Part shown: one piece after another, positions 51,416-60,508 of the stretch
Position numbering within the stretch: the stretch's first letter is position 1
Layout of the letters: the number at the start of each line of letters is the position of its first letter
Assembly: GCA_049997955.1 (NCBI GenBank)
Contig: JAEBDY010000025.1
Coordinates: forward strand, 1-64,000
Direction: 5' to 3'
Length of the DNA stretch: 64,000 nt
Source: Umezawaea sp049997955
Lineage (GTDB): Bacteria > Actinomycetota > Actinomycetes > Mycobacteriales > Pseudonocardiaceae
Notes under the pieces: generated by a model
What the model was told of the DNA's origin: nothing
Databases searched by the model: none
The model's input: the letters and a program-made list of their open reading frames with translations, nothing else
Made by a program: the position numbers and the translations under genes

Positions 51416-52000
51416 TCACGGGGCGGAGGCGGTCTGCTGGCGGATCGCCTTGGTGCCGTCGCGCAGCGAGTCGGCGGCGATCGCCCAGAGCACCAGCGCG
51501 CCGCCGAACCCCGGCACCGCCCGCCACGCCCACGTGACGCCTGCCGCTCCGAGCACCACCGCGAGGACCGCGACGGCGCAGAGCAGGCCCGCGAGCAGCA
51601 GGAAGCGGTTCGAGTCGAAGAAGCGGGCGAACGGGATGAAGTGGAGGCCCACGGCGAGCAGGATCCAGGCCGGGACCGCTTCGGGGAAGTCGTAGACCGC
51701 GACGAAGAGCCGGGAGCCCGCGAAGATCGCGACCACCATGACCGCCACCGCGATGCCGTACCGCTTGCCGAACGGGCTGTCCTCGCGGCCTTCGCCCGGC
51801 GGGAGGGTCCTGCCCCGGCGGACGGTCAGGAAGATCCAGCCGAACAGCGCGATGAGGACGCCCACGCCGACGAGTCGGAGGGCCGGTGCCGCGTCGGGTG
51901 CTACCGAGACCGCGGAGAACCACCACCCCGCGCCGAAACCGACCCCGATCGACGCGCTGATCGCGAGTGCGACCAGGTGCCCCCTGGTGAACTCCGCCAT
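51416..52000 (-). CDS. Hypothetical integral membrane protein
   Basis: 194 residues, about six hydrophobic helices (near 9-29, 38-58, 80-100, 108-125, 131-150 and 158-178) with short loops and a basic segment TVRRGRTLPPGEGRED after helix 2. GGGGGAGGA stands immediately before the ATG. No family recognised. Confidence 0.78.
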   Translation of the reverse strand: MAEFTRGHLVALAISASIGVGFGAGWWFSAVSVAPDAAPALRLVGVGVLIALFGWIFLTVRRGRTLPPGEGREDSPFGKRYGIAVAVMVVAIFAGSRLFVAVYDFPEAVPAWILLAVGLHFIPFARFFDSNRFLLLAGLLCAVAVLAVVLGAAGVTWAWRAVPGFGGALVLWAIAADSLRDGTKAIRQQTASAP

Positions 52001-52054
52001 TCCTCCCCCTGACCTCGTAGCCGACCCGCCGGGGGACGGTACCCGGCCGCGGGG

Positions 52055-52396
52055 TCAGGGGGTGAAGACGCGGTGGTGTCCGGCCGCGCGGAGTTCGACG
52101 GGCACGCGCAACGCGGCCGCCAACCGTTCCGCGAGCTGGTCGCCGCGATCGCGCCAGGCGGATTCGGCCCGCTCGTCCGGGAAGTCGGAACTCATCGGGT
52201 CGTCGCTGACGAACAGCGCCTGGAACTCGTCGTCCCACTCCCCGATCGCCGCGGCGAGGTCGGCGGGCACGCCGTCGTCGGCGAGCTGCTCGGGTGAGCA
52301 GTTGTCCGGGACGACGTCGCCGGCGCGGAGGACCCACAGGCAGTCCGTGACCCACTCGGGCGCGAGCCGCACCGACAGCGGGGGCCTGCTCACCAC
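52055..52396 (-). CDS. Hypothetical protein
   Basis: 113 residues from GTG 52396. GTG 52393 and TTG 52408, which would overlap the preceding stop as TTGA, are alternatives. Acidic helical protein; the middle contains IGEWDDEFQALFVSDDP and the end has a short basic strand region. No domain recognised. Coupled to the VOC-type gene upstream. Confidence 0.7.
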   Translation of the reverse strand: MVSRPPLSVRLAPEWVTDCLWVLRAGDVVPDNCSPEQLADDGVPADLAAAIGEWDDEFQALFVSDDPMSSDFPDERAESAWRDRGDQLAERLAAALRVPVELRAAGHHRVFTP

Positions 52397-52404
52397 GTCG
52401 TGGC

Positions 52405-52821
52405 TCAAGCCCGGGGCTGGACGATGTTGACCATCCACGGGATGCCGAAGCGGTCCACGCAGGAGCCGAACTCGTCGCCCCACATCTGCTTCTCCAGGGG
52501 GACGGTGACGGTGCCGTCCGCGGCGAGCTCGTCCCAGTACGCGTGGAGGTCGTCGGCGTCGTCGCCGCTGAGGCTCACGGTGATGTTGTTGCCGGGGTTG
52601 TGGTCCACGCCCGGCGGGGTGTCGGCGCCCATGAGGATGAAGCCGCTGCCGGTCTCCAGCTGGCCGTGCATGATGTTGTCGGCGAACGGGGACCCGTCCG
52701 CGCCGCCGAAGTCGCCGAACGTGTTGAGCGTCAGGGTTCCGCCGAAGACGCCCTGGTAGAACTCCATCGCCTCGCGGGCGTTGTTCGCGAAGCTGATGTA
52801 GGGGTTGAGCCGAGAAGCCAT
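52405..52821 (-). CDS. VOC/PhnB-like glyoxalase superfamily protein
   Basis: 138 residues from ATG 52821, set by the strong GAAGGAG 8-9 nt upstream. Starts with the PhnB-type pattern LNPYISFANNAREAMEFYQ and ends with DRFGIPWMVNIVQPRA. Such small dimeric VOC proteins bind metal or small ligands; no specific reaction can be assigned. Followed by a small hypothetical gene in the same operon. Confidence 0.88.
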   Translation of the reverse strand: MASRLNPYISFANNAREAMEFYQGVFGGTLTLNTFGDFGGADGSPFADNIMHGQLETGSGFILMGADTPPGVDHNPGNNITVSLSGDDADDLHAYWDELAADGTVTVPLEKQMWGDEFGSCVDRFGIPWMVNIVQPRA

Positions 52822-52963
52822 TGCCCGCTCCTTCTGGTCGCGACGGGACAGCCTCCTGGCAGACCAACGGGGGTGCCGCCATCGGGAGCAAGGCCTGACT
52901 CGTTCAGGACAGAAAGCTCCTGTGCGGACGGGTGCGCGTGGTTCGATGACGTCGCGGATCTGC

Positions 52964-52975
52964 GACAACGTTGTC
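52964..52975. promoter_or_regulatory. Candidate LacI-type operator
   Basis: GACAACGTTGTC is a perfect 12-bp palindrome with a central CG, as in LacI/GalR operators. It lies 19 bp before the GTG of the secreted discoidin protein, between the divergent VOC and discoidin genes. No LacI gene is in the window. Confidence 0.55.
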
Positions 52976-52994
52976 AACGCGAGCGGAGGCTGGG

Positions 52995-55900
52995 GTGGCC
53001 GACTTTCTCCTCAACCGGCGGCAGTTGCTGGGACTGATCGGGGCGGGGGCCGTGGTCGCCGCGTGGGACGGGACCGCCGCCAACGCCGCCTCGAAGGCCA
53101 CCGATCCGGTCGCGGACGTCTACCACCGGGTGCTGCTGCGGCACACGCGCTGGTCGGAGTCGCAGTTCGACGCGGCGGTCGGGCGCTACCGGCGGACCGA
53201 CTTCGGGTTCGCGGTCGTGCTGGGGAACGCGGTCCTGGTCACCAGGGGCACCTACGACGCGCAGGTCGCCGGGATCGCGAAGGACGAGCTGCGGGCGCGG
53301 ACGGTGGCGACGATCCGGCACTTCGCGGCGTCGAACGCGCTCGTCGGGGGCTCCGAGTGGGGCAAGACGCTGTTCTGGGACACGACGTTCCAGTCGTACT
53401 TCGTGCTGGCGGCGCGGTTGCTGTGGGACGACCTCGACGCCGCCACGCGGTCGGCCGTGGACACCGTGGTGCGCGCACAGGCCGAGTACACGGTGTCCTT
53501 GGGGACGGGTGACGACCCCCGTTCCGGCGAGTGGACGCCGAACGGGCTGACCGGCGGGTTCCGGGGCGACACCAAGCTGGAGGAGATGGGGGTCTACGCC
53601 CAGTCCCTCGCTCCCGGACTGGCCTGGGCGGCGGACGTGCCGGAGGCGTGGCGGGTGGCGTTCGGGCGGTGGAGCCGGAACATGGCCGGGTTGCCCGCGG
53701 CCGACCTGGCGAACCCGGCGCTGGTCGACGGGGTCGCGGTGAGCGCGAACACGGCCGCGAACGTGCACGACACGTTCGTCGTGGAGAACCACGGGTCGTT
53801 CGGGCCGCACTACCAGGAGGAGCTGTGGCGGACGTCCGCGCGGAACGCGATCCACTTCCTGGTCGCCGGGCGGCCGCTGCCCGAGGTGATCACCGCCCAG
53901 CCGAACGGGGAACGGTTGTGGCGCACCATCCTGGCGACGATGAGCGACGCGGGCGAGCCGTTGATGCCGATGGTGGGCGACCGGGAGCACCTGTACGGCC
54001 GGGACGTCATCCCGCTGGCGTTCCGCGCCCAGGTGCTGGGCGACCGGTACGCGGCTCGGGCGGAGGCCGATCTCGCCGCTCGACTTGAGGCGTACCAGGC
54101 GCATCCGCCCGTGGACCGGATGGCGAAGTTCTCCGGGGAGCCCAAGTACGAGCCGGAGGCGCGAGCGGAGATCGCGATCGCCTACCTGCTGCACGAACTG
54201 CGGCCGCGGCCGGTGCCGGTGGAGGCGGCGGAGCTGTTCCGGCACGCGAGCGGGGCCACGGACTTCGGTGCGGGGCCGGGGTTGGTGGCGCAGCAGTCGG
54301 AGCGGGCCTGGGCAGGGACGGTGAGCAAGGCCGGGCTGGTGAAGTTCGCCTGGCAGCCCTCGCACGACGACTGGCTGTTCAAGATCAGCGGCAGCGCGCC
54401 GATGTTCCTGCCGTCCACCGGCCTGGTGGTGCGCGACCGGTTCGCCAAGGCCTACCAACGGGTTCGGGACGGGTTCGACGCGACGGTGAGCGTGCTGGGC
54501 TTCGACGGCGGCCGCGCGGGAATGGCGACCCTGCCCACCGGGACGGTGGTGTACGCGACGTCGGGGGTGGCGGCGGGCGAGGGGCGCGTCGAGGTGCACA
54601 ACCTGACGATGCCGGGCGTGCCGGGACTGGACGGGGACCGGGTGTACACCGCCGCCGAGGGCAGTGCGGTGGTGCGGGCCGCCGAAGGCGTTGGGCGCAC
54701 CGACGACCTGGCGTTCCCGCGGACGTCCGCGCGGCACGTGCGGATGGTCGGGGTGACCCCGCACGCGGTCTACGGGTACTCGCTGTTCGCGTTCGAGGTG
54801 CGGGACGGCGGCGGTGCGGACCTGGCTCGGGGGCGGGTGGCGTCGGCGTCCTCGTTCGACGTGGGGCGGGAACCGGGGTTCGCCACCGACGGGGACGCGG
54901 CGACCCGGTGGGCGGTGTCGCGGGCGGATCGGCCTCGGGCTGACAGCTGGCTGGCGGTCGACCTGGGGACGGAGGTCCCGGTGGACCGCGTGCGGCTGCA
55001 CTGGGAGGCCGCCGCCGGTCAGGCGTACCGCGTCGAGACCTCCACCGACGGTGCGCGGTGGACGGTCGTCGCCACCTATCCGCGTGACGACCTGCGCAGC
55101 ACCGGGAAGTGGCTGGACGTGGACGGCCGCGCCGGGTTCGTGGTGCACGGCGCCGCGTCGCCGATCGCGGTCCGGGGCGGCACGGTGACGTTGTCCGACG
55201 GGCCCGCCGCGGGGTTCGTGGTGGAGGGGTACGTCGGCGCGGAACGGGATCTGCGCGCCCTCGCCGCCGCCGGGGCGCCCGTCTGCCCGGACGGGGTCCG
55301 GGCCAGTGCCGCGGACGGGTACCTGAGCCTATTCAACCTGACCGGGGCGCGGGTCGCCGGGGTGGTGTCGGTGCCGCAGTCGCGCACGGCGGTGAAGGTG
55401 TACCAGGGAGTGCAGCGGGTCACGGCCACGGGCACGGACCACGACGTGGTGCTGGAGGGCGGGTCGGCGCGGGTCGAGGCGCACCGGTTCACGGTGCGGC
55501 GGGTCGGTGGCGGCGCGGTGCCGGTGGGGGTCGCCGTGACCGTGCTCGACGGGCAGCGGGTGCGCGTGGGCGGCACTCGGGCGATGCTGCTGGTCACCCA
55601 GGTCGGCGGGGTGGAACTGCCGGTGGTGTCCGGCGCGGAGGTGGTGTTCCCCGGCGGGCGGCCGTACCCGCTGGCGGACCTGGCCGTCGGCCGGGTGACG
55701 TTCCCGTCCTCTCCCCTGCCACCGGGGATGTCCGACCCCGGCGCGGCCGTCGACGACGACCCGCGGACCTCGTGGACGCCCGGTCCCGGCGGGCGGATGG
55801 TGGTGGACCTCGGCGCCGCGGTGGCGGTCGGGGAGGTCGTGCTGACCTGGACCGCCGGTGTGGTGCCCCCCGTCGTCGTGGCCACGAGCGCGGACGGCCG

Positions 55901-56039
55901 TTCCTACGCACCCGCCGGGGCTGTCGGGCGGGGGCGCAGGGCGAGCGCGGTGGTCGGCGCGTCGGCCCGGTACGTGGCGGTCGGCACCGGGTGGAGGAGT
56001 GGACAGGCCAGGCTGGTGTCCGTCGTGGTGCGGTCGTGA
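52995..56039 (+). CDS. Tat-exported protein with discoidin (F5/8 type C) domains
   Basis: 1014 residues from GTG 52995 with GGAGG upstream. A twin-arginine signal (LLNRRQLLGLIGAGAVV, RR at about 8-9) predicts folded export. Residues about 40-430 form a helical alpha/alpha-toroid-like domain with conserved Trp, His and Glu positions (GEWTPNGLTGGFRGD, VVENHGSFGPHY), suggestive of a polysaccharide lyase or glycosidase. Two discoidin-like carbohydrate-binding domains follow (about 580-710 and 910-1010). Specific activity unknown. Confidence 0.8.
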   Translation: MADFLLNRRQLLGLIGAGAVVAAWDGTAANAASKATDPVADVYHRVLLRHTRWSESQFDAAVGRYRRTDFGFAVVLGNAVLVTRGTYDAQVAGIAKDELRARTVATIRHFAASNALVGGSEWGKTLFWDTTFQSYFVLAARLLWDDLDAATRSAVDTVVRAQAEYTVSLGTGDDPRSGEWTPNGLTGGFRGDTKLEEMGVYAQSLAPGLAWAADVPEAWRVAFGRWSRNMAGLPAADLANPALVDGVAVSANTAANVHDTFVVENHGSFGPHYQEELWRTSARNAIHFLVAGRPLPEVITAQPNGERLWRTILATMSDAGEPLMPMVGDREHLYGRDVIPLAFRAQVLGDRYAARAEADLAARLEAYQAHPPVDRMAKFSGEPKYEPEARAEIAIAYLLHELRPRPVPVEAAELFRHASGATDFGAGPGLVAQQSERAWAGTVSKAGLVKFAWQPSHDDWLFKISGSAPMFLPSTGLVVRDRFAKAYQRVRDGFDATVSVLGFDGGRAGMATLPTGTVVYATSGVAAGEGRVEVHNLTMPGVPGLDGDRVYTAAEGSAVVRAAEGVGRTDDLAFPRTSARHVRMVGVTPHAVYGYSLFAFEVRDGGGADLARGRVASASSFDVGREPGFATDGDAATRWAVSRADRPRADSWLAVDLGTEVPVDRVRLHWEAAAGQAYRVETSTDGARWTVVATYPRDDLRSTGKWLDVDGRAGFVVHGAASPIAVRGGTVTLSDGPAAGFVVEGYVGAERDLRALAAAGAPVCPDGVRASAADGYLSLFNLTGARVAGVVSVPQSRTAVKVYQGVQRVTATGTDHDVVLEGGSARVEAHRFTVRRVGGGAVPVGVAVTVLDGQRVRVGGTRAMLLVTQVGGVELPVVSGAEVVFPGGRPYPLADLAVGRVTFPSSPLPPGMSDPGAAVDDDPRTSWTPGPGGRMVVDLGAAVAVGEVVLTWTAGVVPPVVVATSADGRSYAPAGAVGRGRRASAVVGASARYVAVGTGWRSGQARLVSVVVRS

Positions 56040-56777
56040 TCAGGGCGGTGACGTGGTGAAGGTGTGCAGCAGCCCGGCGTAGGGCTTGGGCGGGGGTTCG
56101 GCGTACTCGCCCCGCTTGTTGGTGGTCAGGGCCATGGTGATCAAGGACTGGACCTGGAGGGTCGCCGCCCTGACCCCGTCGACCACCGGAACGCCCAGCA
56201 CCTCGGTGAGGTCCGCGCAGAGGTCCGCCATGCCCGCGCAGCCGAGCACCACGGCGTCCGCCCCGTCCTCCGCCACCGCCCTCCCGCAGGCCTCGGTGAG
56301 CTTCTTCAGGGTGTCCGGGTCCTGGTCCAGGTCGAGCACCGGGATGTCGACGGCGTGGACGCCCGCGCAGAACTTGGTCACGCCGTAGCGCTCGGCCAGG
56401 TCCCAGGCGCGGCCCGCGGTCCTGGCCAGGGTCGTCACGACGGTGAAGGTGCGGCCCAGGTAGGTGGCCGTGCGCATGGCCGCTTCCGCGATGCCCACCA
56501 CCGGGCCGTTCGCCAGCTCCCGTGCCGCGTCGAGGCCGGGGTCGCCGAAGCAGGCCAGGACGTAACCGTCCACTCCGGACCGCTCGCCCTTCGCCACCTC
56601 GGCGAGGACGCCCGGAACGCTGAGGGCCTCGTCGTAGTGGCTCTCGATCGAGGCCGGGCCCATCGTCGGGCTGCTCGACTCGACCGTCGTTCCCGGCGCC
56701 GCCACCGCCTCGGCCGCCTCGTGGATGTGGCGGGTCATCGTCGTGCTGGTGTTGGGGTTGACGACCTTGATCCGCAT
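56040..56777 (-). CDS. Aspartate/glutamate/hydantoin racemase family protein
   Basis: 245 residues. N-terminal KVVNPNTS is typical of hydantoin racemases (HyuE); the catalytic Cys pair is visible at 76 (LACFGDPG) and 180 (VLGCAGMAD). ATG 2 nt after the permease stop. Its stop codon abuts that of the discoidin gene on the other strand with no gap. With the NCS1 permease it suggests uptake and racemisation of 5-substituted hydantoins or related ureides; no hydantoinase is present. Confidence 0.9.
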   Translation of the reverse strand: MRIKVVNPNTSTTMTRHIHEAAEAVAAPGTTVESSSPTMGPASIESHYDEALSVPGVLAEVAKGERSGVDGYVLACFGDPGLDAARELANGPVVGIAEAAMRTATYLGRTFTVVTTLARTAGRAWDLAERYGVTKFCAGVHAVDIPVLDLDQDPDTLKKLTEACGRAVAEDGADAVVLGCAGMADLCADLTEVLGVPVVDGVRAATLQVQSLITMALTTNKRGEYAEPPPKPYAGLLHTFTTSPP

Positions 56778-56779
56778 GG

Positions 56780-58276
56780 TCACCTCCGACGCGAGAGGAC
56801 GGCGTGGACGGCGAAGCCGAGTGCCATGCCGATGAACCAGGTGTACGGGGCCGCGCCCTTCATGCCGGGGCCGCTGGTCCAGAGGACCGGAACCATGGCG
56901 ATGGACGCGCCGACGATCGTGGCGATGACGGCCGGGGGGTTGAAGCCCTTGCTGTACCAGTAGCTGCCGCTGGTGGACATGGTGAACAGGTCGTCCACCA
57001 CCACCTTCTGCTTGCGCACCAGGTAGTAGTCCGCGATGAGGACGCCGAACAGCGGACCGATGAACGCGCCGAGCGTCTCCAGGGTGTAGTGGATGACGTC
57101 GGGGCTGTTGTAGAGGTTCCACGGGGTGATCAGCACGGAGCCGACCGCGGCGATCATGCCGCCCGCGCGCCAGGAGATCTTCTGGGGGCTGACGTTGGAG
57201 AAGTCGAACGCCGGTGAGATGAAGTTCGCGACGATGTTGATGCCGATCGTGGCGATGGTGAACGTGAGCGCGCCCAGGACGATGGCCAGGGTGCTGTCGA
57301 TCCTGGCGACGGTCTGCACCGGGTCGATGATCAGTTCGCCGAAGACCGGGACGGTGAGGGAGGCGGTGACCACCACGAGGACGGAGAACACCAGGAAGTT
57401 CACCGGGAGGCCGAGCAGGTTGCCGCGCTTGACCGCCGCGAACGACTTGCCGTAGCGGGAGAAGTCGCCGAAGTTCAGCATGGGGCCGGAGAAGTACGAC
57501 ACGACGAGCGCGATGGCGCCGAGCATGACCGGGATGGCGGCCGTGCCGGTGTACTTGACGTCGCCGAGGGTCAGGTCGATCCCGCTCCAGCCCGCGCGGT
57601 AGAGCAGGTAGCCGGTCAGCAGGAACATGACGACGTAGACCGCGGGGCCGCAGAAGTCGATGAACTTGCGGATCGTCTCCATGCCCGTCCAGAACACCGC
57701 CGCCTGCAGGATCCACAGCACGGTGAAGCAGGCCCAGCCGAGCAGCGGCAGGCCGAGGAGGCCGTACTCCTGGACGTTCGCGTAGGGCATGAGACCGGGG
57801 AACAGCTTGAGCAGGGCCACTTCCAGCGCGGCCGACGCGAGGTAGGTCTGGATGCCGTACCAGGCCACGGCGATCAGGCCGCGGATGATGGCGGGGATGT
57901 TCGCGCCGAGGACGCCGAACACGCTGCGGCAGATGACCGGGTACGGGACGCCGGTGACCTGGCTGGGTTTCGCGACCAGGTTGCAGAAGAAGTAGACGAT
58001 GCCGATGCCGACGAGCAGGGAGACCAGCACCTGCCAGCTGTTCAGGCCGAGCATGAACAGGCTGCCCGCGGTGACGTAGCCGCCGACGCTGTGCACATCG
58101 GACATCCAGAAGGCGAAGATGTTGTAGGAGCCCCAGGTCTGCTTCTCCAGCGGGGCCAGGTCCTCGTTCGTGAGGCGCGGGTCGTAGTCGGGTTTCACGC
58201 CCCCGCTCACGGGGACCTCGTCGCCGACGGAGGCCAGTGGGAGGAATTCCTTCGCCTGGGGCACGATCTCGGTCAT
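56780..58276 (-). CDS. NCS1 family nucleobase/hydantoin permease
   Basis: 498 residues, 12 membrane helices. Family landmarks: NEDLAPLEKQTWGSYNIFAFW at the first helix, RSVFGVLGANIPAIIRGLIAVAWYG, and a cytosolic C-terminal segment. Closest to cytosine/allantoin/hydantoin (Mhp1-like) carriers using Na+ or H+. The ATG at 58276, with GGGAG at the right distance, is preferred over GTG 58282. First gene of the operon with the racemase; the GntR gene follows upstream in the same direction. Confidence 0.92.
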   Translation of the reverse strand: MTEIVPQAKEFLPLASVGDEVPVSGGVKPDYDPRLTNEDLAPLEKQTWGSYNIFAFWMSDVHSVGGYVTAGSLFMLGLNSWQVLVSLLVGIGIVYFFCNLVAKPSQVTGVPYPVICRSVFGVLGANIPAIIRGLIAVAWYGIQTYLASAALEVALLKLFPGLMPYANVQEYGLLGLPLLGWACFTVLWILQAAVFWTGMETIRKFIDFCGPAVYVVMFLLTGYLLYRAGWSGIDLTLGDVKYTGTAAIPVMLGAIALVVSYFSGPMLNFGDFSRYGKSFAAVKRGNLLGLPVNFLVFSVLVVVTASLTVPVFGELIIDPVQTVARIDSTLAIVLGALTFTIATIGINIVANFISPAFDFSNVSPQKISWRAGGMIAAVGSVLITPWNLYNSPDVIHYTLETLGAFIGPLFGVLIADYYLVRKQKVVVDDLFTMSTSGSYWYSKGFNPPAVIATIVGASIAMVPVLWTSGPGMKGAAPYTWFIGMALGFAVHAVLSRRR

Positions 58277-58381
58277 GGTCACTCCCGGCTCGCCTGTCCG
58301 TCACGGCTACGCCAGGTAAAAGTAGGAGCGCGATGTTACACGTCCATCACGCCGAACATATATCTTGCCGGGGCAGGGTTC

Positions 58382-59095
58382 TCAGTCCGGTTCGGCGAAC
58401 AGCCCGGTGTGCCGCGGCAGCAGTTCCAGCGAAGACTGGAGCCGCTGGTGGTGCGTCCTCGCGGCTTCCAGCAGCGCCTTCCCGTCGCGCGCGACGAACG
58501 CCGCCAGCATGGCGTCGTGGTCGTTGTGCAGCTGCGCCCGTTCCGCTTCCGGCACGTGCGCCATGGGCCGCAACGGCTCGGTGACGTTCCACGCCGACTC
58601 GAACATGCCGAGCAGCCGCACCATGCCGCAGGGCGCGACGAGCGCGAGGTGGAAGCTGCGGCTCTCCCGGTGGTAGGCCTGGACGTCCCCGGCCCGCACC
58701 GCCTCCTCCAGGCCCTGGTGGGCCGCGCGGGCCGTGGCGTCGTCCGCCGCGCTCGCCGACCCGACCGCCGCGCTCAGCGCCGCCGCCTCCAGCACACCGC
58801 GCACGAGGTACAGCTCGTGCAGCTCGCGGGCCGTCAGCTTGGCGACCGTGTAGCCGAGGTTGGGCCGGTGCTCGACCAGGCCCTCACTGATCAGCGTCTT
58901 CAACGACTCGCGCACGGGGATGCGGCTGACGCCGAACACCGCGGCCACCTCGTCCAGCGGGATCGGCGTGCCGGGCGGCACGCCGCCGTCGAGCAGGCAG
59001 CGGCGCAGCTCGGCGAGGATCGCGGCCTGCGAGCTGCCGGGGCGCTCGCTGACCAGCCGCGTGATCAGCACGGACCGGTGCTTCCGACCTGGCAT
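58382..59095 (-). CDS. GntR family transcriptional regulator (FCD domain)
   Basis: 237 residues from ATG 59095, fixed by GAGGAGG upstream. Winged HTH at about 20-85 (VSRIPVRESLKTLISEGLVE) and FCD effector domain with YLVRGVLEAAALSAAV, HRESRSFHLAL, NDHDAMLAAF and HHQRL supplying the usual Asp/His metal-binding residues. Upstream of, and co-directional with, the NCS1 permease/racemase operon, so likely its regulator. Confidence 0.92.
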   Translation of the reverse strand: MPGRKHRSVLITRLVSERPGSSQAAILAELRRCLLDGGVPPGTPIPLDEVAAVFGVSRIPVRESLKTLISEGLVEHRPNLGYTVAKLTARELHELYLVRGVLEAAALSAAVGSASAADDATARAAHQGLEEAVRAGDVQAYHRESRSFHLALVAPCGMVRLLGMFESAWNVTEPLRPMAHVPEAERAQLHNDHDAMLAAFVARDGKALLEAARTHHQRLQSSLELLPRHTGLFAEPD

Positions 59096-59193
59096 GCGCG
59101 CCTCCTCGCCGAGGACGTGGAGGCTACGCGCCACGCGTTGCGACGGGGTGTCCACGACGAGCCCGGACGACGGCCGGGCCCTAGGGTGCCGGG

Positions 59194-59574
59194 ATGGCAA
59201 CGTGGGACGAGGTGCACCGGATCGCGATGGCGATGCCCGAAGCGGTGGAGCGCTCGCCGCGCGACTGGCGGGTGAAGGGCAAGGGGTTCGTCTGCGAGCG
59301 CCCGTTGCGCAAGGCGGACCTGCTGGAACTCGGGGCGGACGCGCCGGACGGTCCGATCCTGGGCGCGCGGGTGGCGGACGTGGGTGTGAAGGAGGCGCTG
59401 CTGGCCGACGACCCCGACGTCTACTTCACCACCTCGCACTTCGACGGCTACGCGATGGTCCTGGCCAGGCTGGACCGGATCGCCTCCGACGAACTGGAGG
59501 AGCTGATCACCGAATCCTGGCTGGTGCAGGCTCCGAAGCGGCTGGCCAAGGCCTACCTGGACGACCGCGGCTGA
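59194..59574 (+). CDS. MmcQ/YjbR family DNA-binding protein
   Basis: 126 residues. The CyaY-like fold family MmcQ/YjbR is recognised from the start MATWDEVHRIAMAMPEAVER, FVCERPLRKADL, the VYFTTSHFDGYAMVLARLD core and the end LITESWLVQAPKRLAKAYL. The DNA-binding role is known only for some members. TAGGGT ends 6 nt before the ATG, indicating a leaderless mRNA. Confidence 0.9.
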   Translation: MATWDEVHRIAMAMPEAVERSPRDWRVKGKGFVCERPLRKADLLELGADAPDGPILGARVADVGVKEALLADDPDVYFTTSHFDGYAMVLARLDRIASDELEELITESWLVQAPKRLAKAYLDDRG

Positions 59575-59698
59575 GGCTTGCTCCTCCCGAGGGCTCCGCG
59601 GGGAATCGGGCCGGGATCGGGTGTCCGCCCGGTACGTTGTCGCACACGGCCGCCGGTGCTCCGTGCGGCGGACCTCGACCGCGCTGGGGGAAGCAGAC

Positions 59699-60508
59699 AT
59701 GACGGACATCGTTCGCAGCCTGGACGTCGAGGGCGCCCGGCTGCACTACGAGGTGCGCGGCTCGGGGCCCGTGCTGGCGGTCATCGGCAACCCGATGGGG
59801 GCCGAGGGGTTCGGGCGGATCGTGCCGGAGCTGACCGACGAGTACATGGTCGTGACGTACGACCCGCGCGGGATCGCGCGCAGCACCCGTGACGACGACC
59901 GGGCGCCGACGCCCGAACTGCTCGCCGACGACGTGGCGCGGGTGCTCGCCGCCGTGACGTCCGAGCCGGTGGCGCTGTTCGGCAGCAGCGGCGGCGCGGT
60001 CACCGGACTGGCGCTGGTCACCCGGCACCCCGGGGTGGTGCACACGCTCGTCGCGCACGAGCCGCCGCTGATGGAGTTCCTGGACGACGGCGGCGCGGGA
60101 CTGGCCGGGATGGACGACGTGTTCGCGACCAACCTCGCCCACGGGCCCGCGCTGGCCATGGCGAAGTTCTTCGGCCTCGCCGGGTTCCAGGCCGGGCCGG
60201 GGAAGATGGGGCCGCCGCCCACCGAGGAGGCGCTGGCGCAGGACGACTACTTCCTGCGGCACATGGCGAACCCGACGATCCGGTCGAAGCCGGACGTCGC
60301 GGCGCTGCGGGCGTCGGCGACCCGGATCGTGCTCGCGGTGGGCGTCAAGTCCGAGGGGCAGCTCGCCTACCGCTCGACCTTCGCGTTCGCGGAGCCGCTC
60401 GGGGCCGAGGTGGCCGAGTTCCCCGGCGACCACATGGGTTTCCTGTTCACGGCGGAGAAGTTCGCCGACACGCTGCGCAAGGTGCTCACCCTGTCGGCGG
60501 CTCGATGA
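59699..60508 (+). CDS. Alpha/beta hydrolase
   Basis: 269 residues with GGGGGAAG before the ATG. Nucleophile elbow FGSSGGA (GxSxG), oxyanion region IGNPMG, an acid in the later strand region, and the catalytic His in FPGDHMGFL near the C-terminus. Substrate unknown. Its 3' end overlaps the convergent C39 peptidase gene by 23 nt. Confidence 0.88.
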   Translation: MTDIVRSLDVEGARLHYEVRGSGPVLAVIGNPMGAEGFGRIVPELTDEYMVVTYDPRGIARSTRDDDRAPTPELLADDVARVLAAVTSEPVALFGSSGGAVTGLALVTRHPGVVHTLVAHEPPLMEFLDDGGAGLAGMDDVFATNLAHGPALAMAKFFGLAGFQAGPGKMGPPPTEEALAQDDYFLRHMANPTIRSKPDVAALRASATRIVLAVGVKSEGQLAYRSTFAFAEPLGAEVAEFPGDHMGFLFTAEKFADTLRKVLTLSAAR

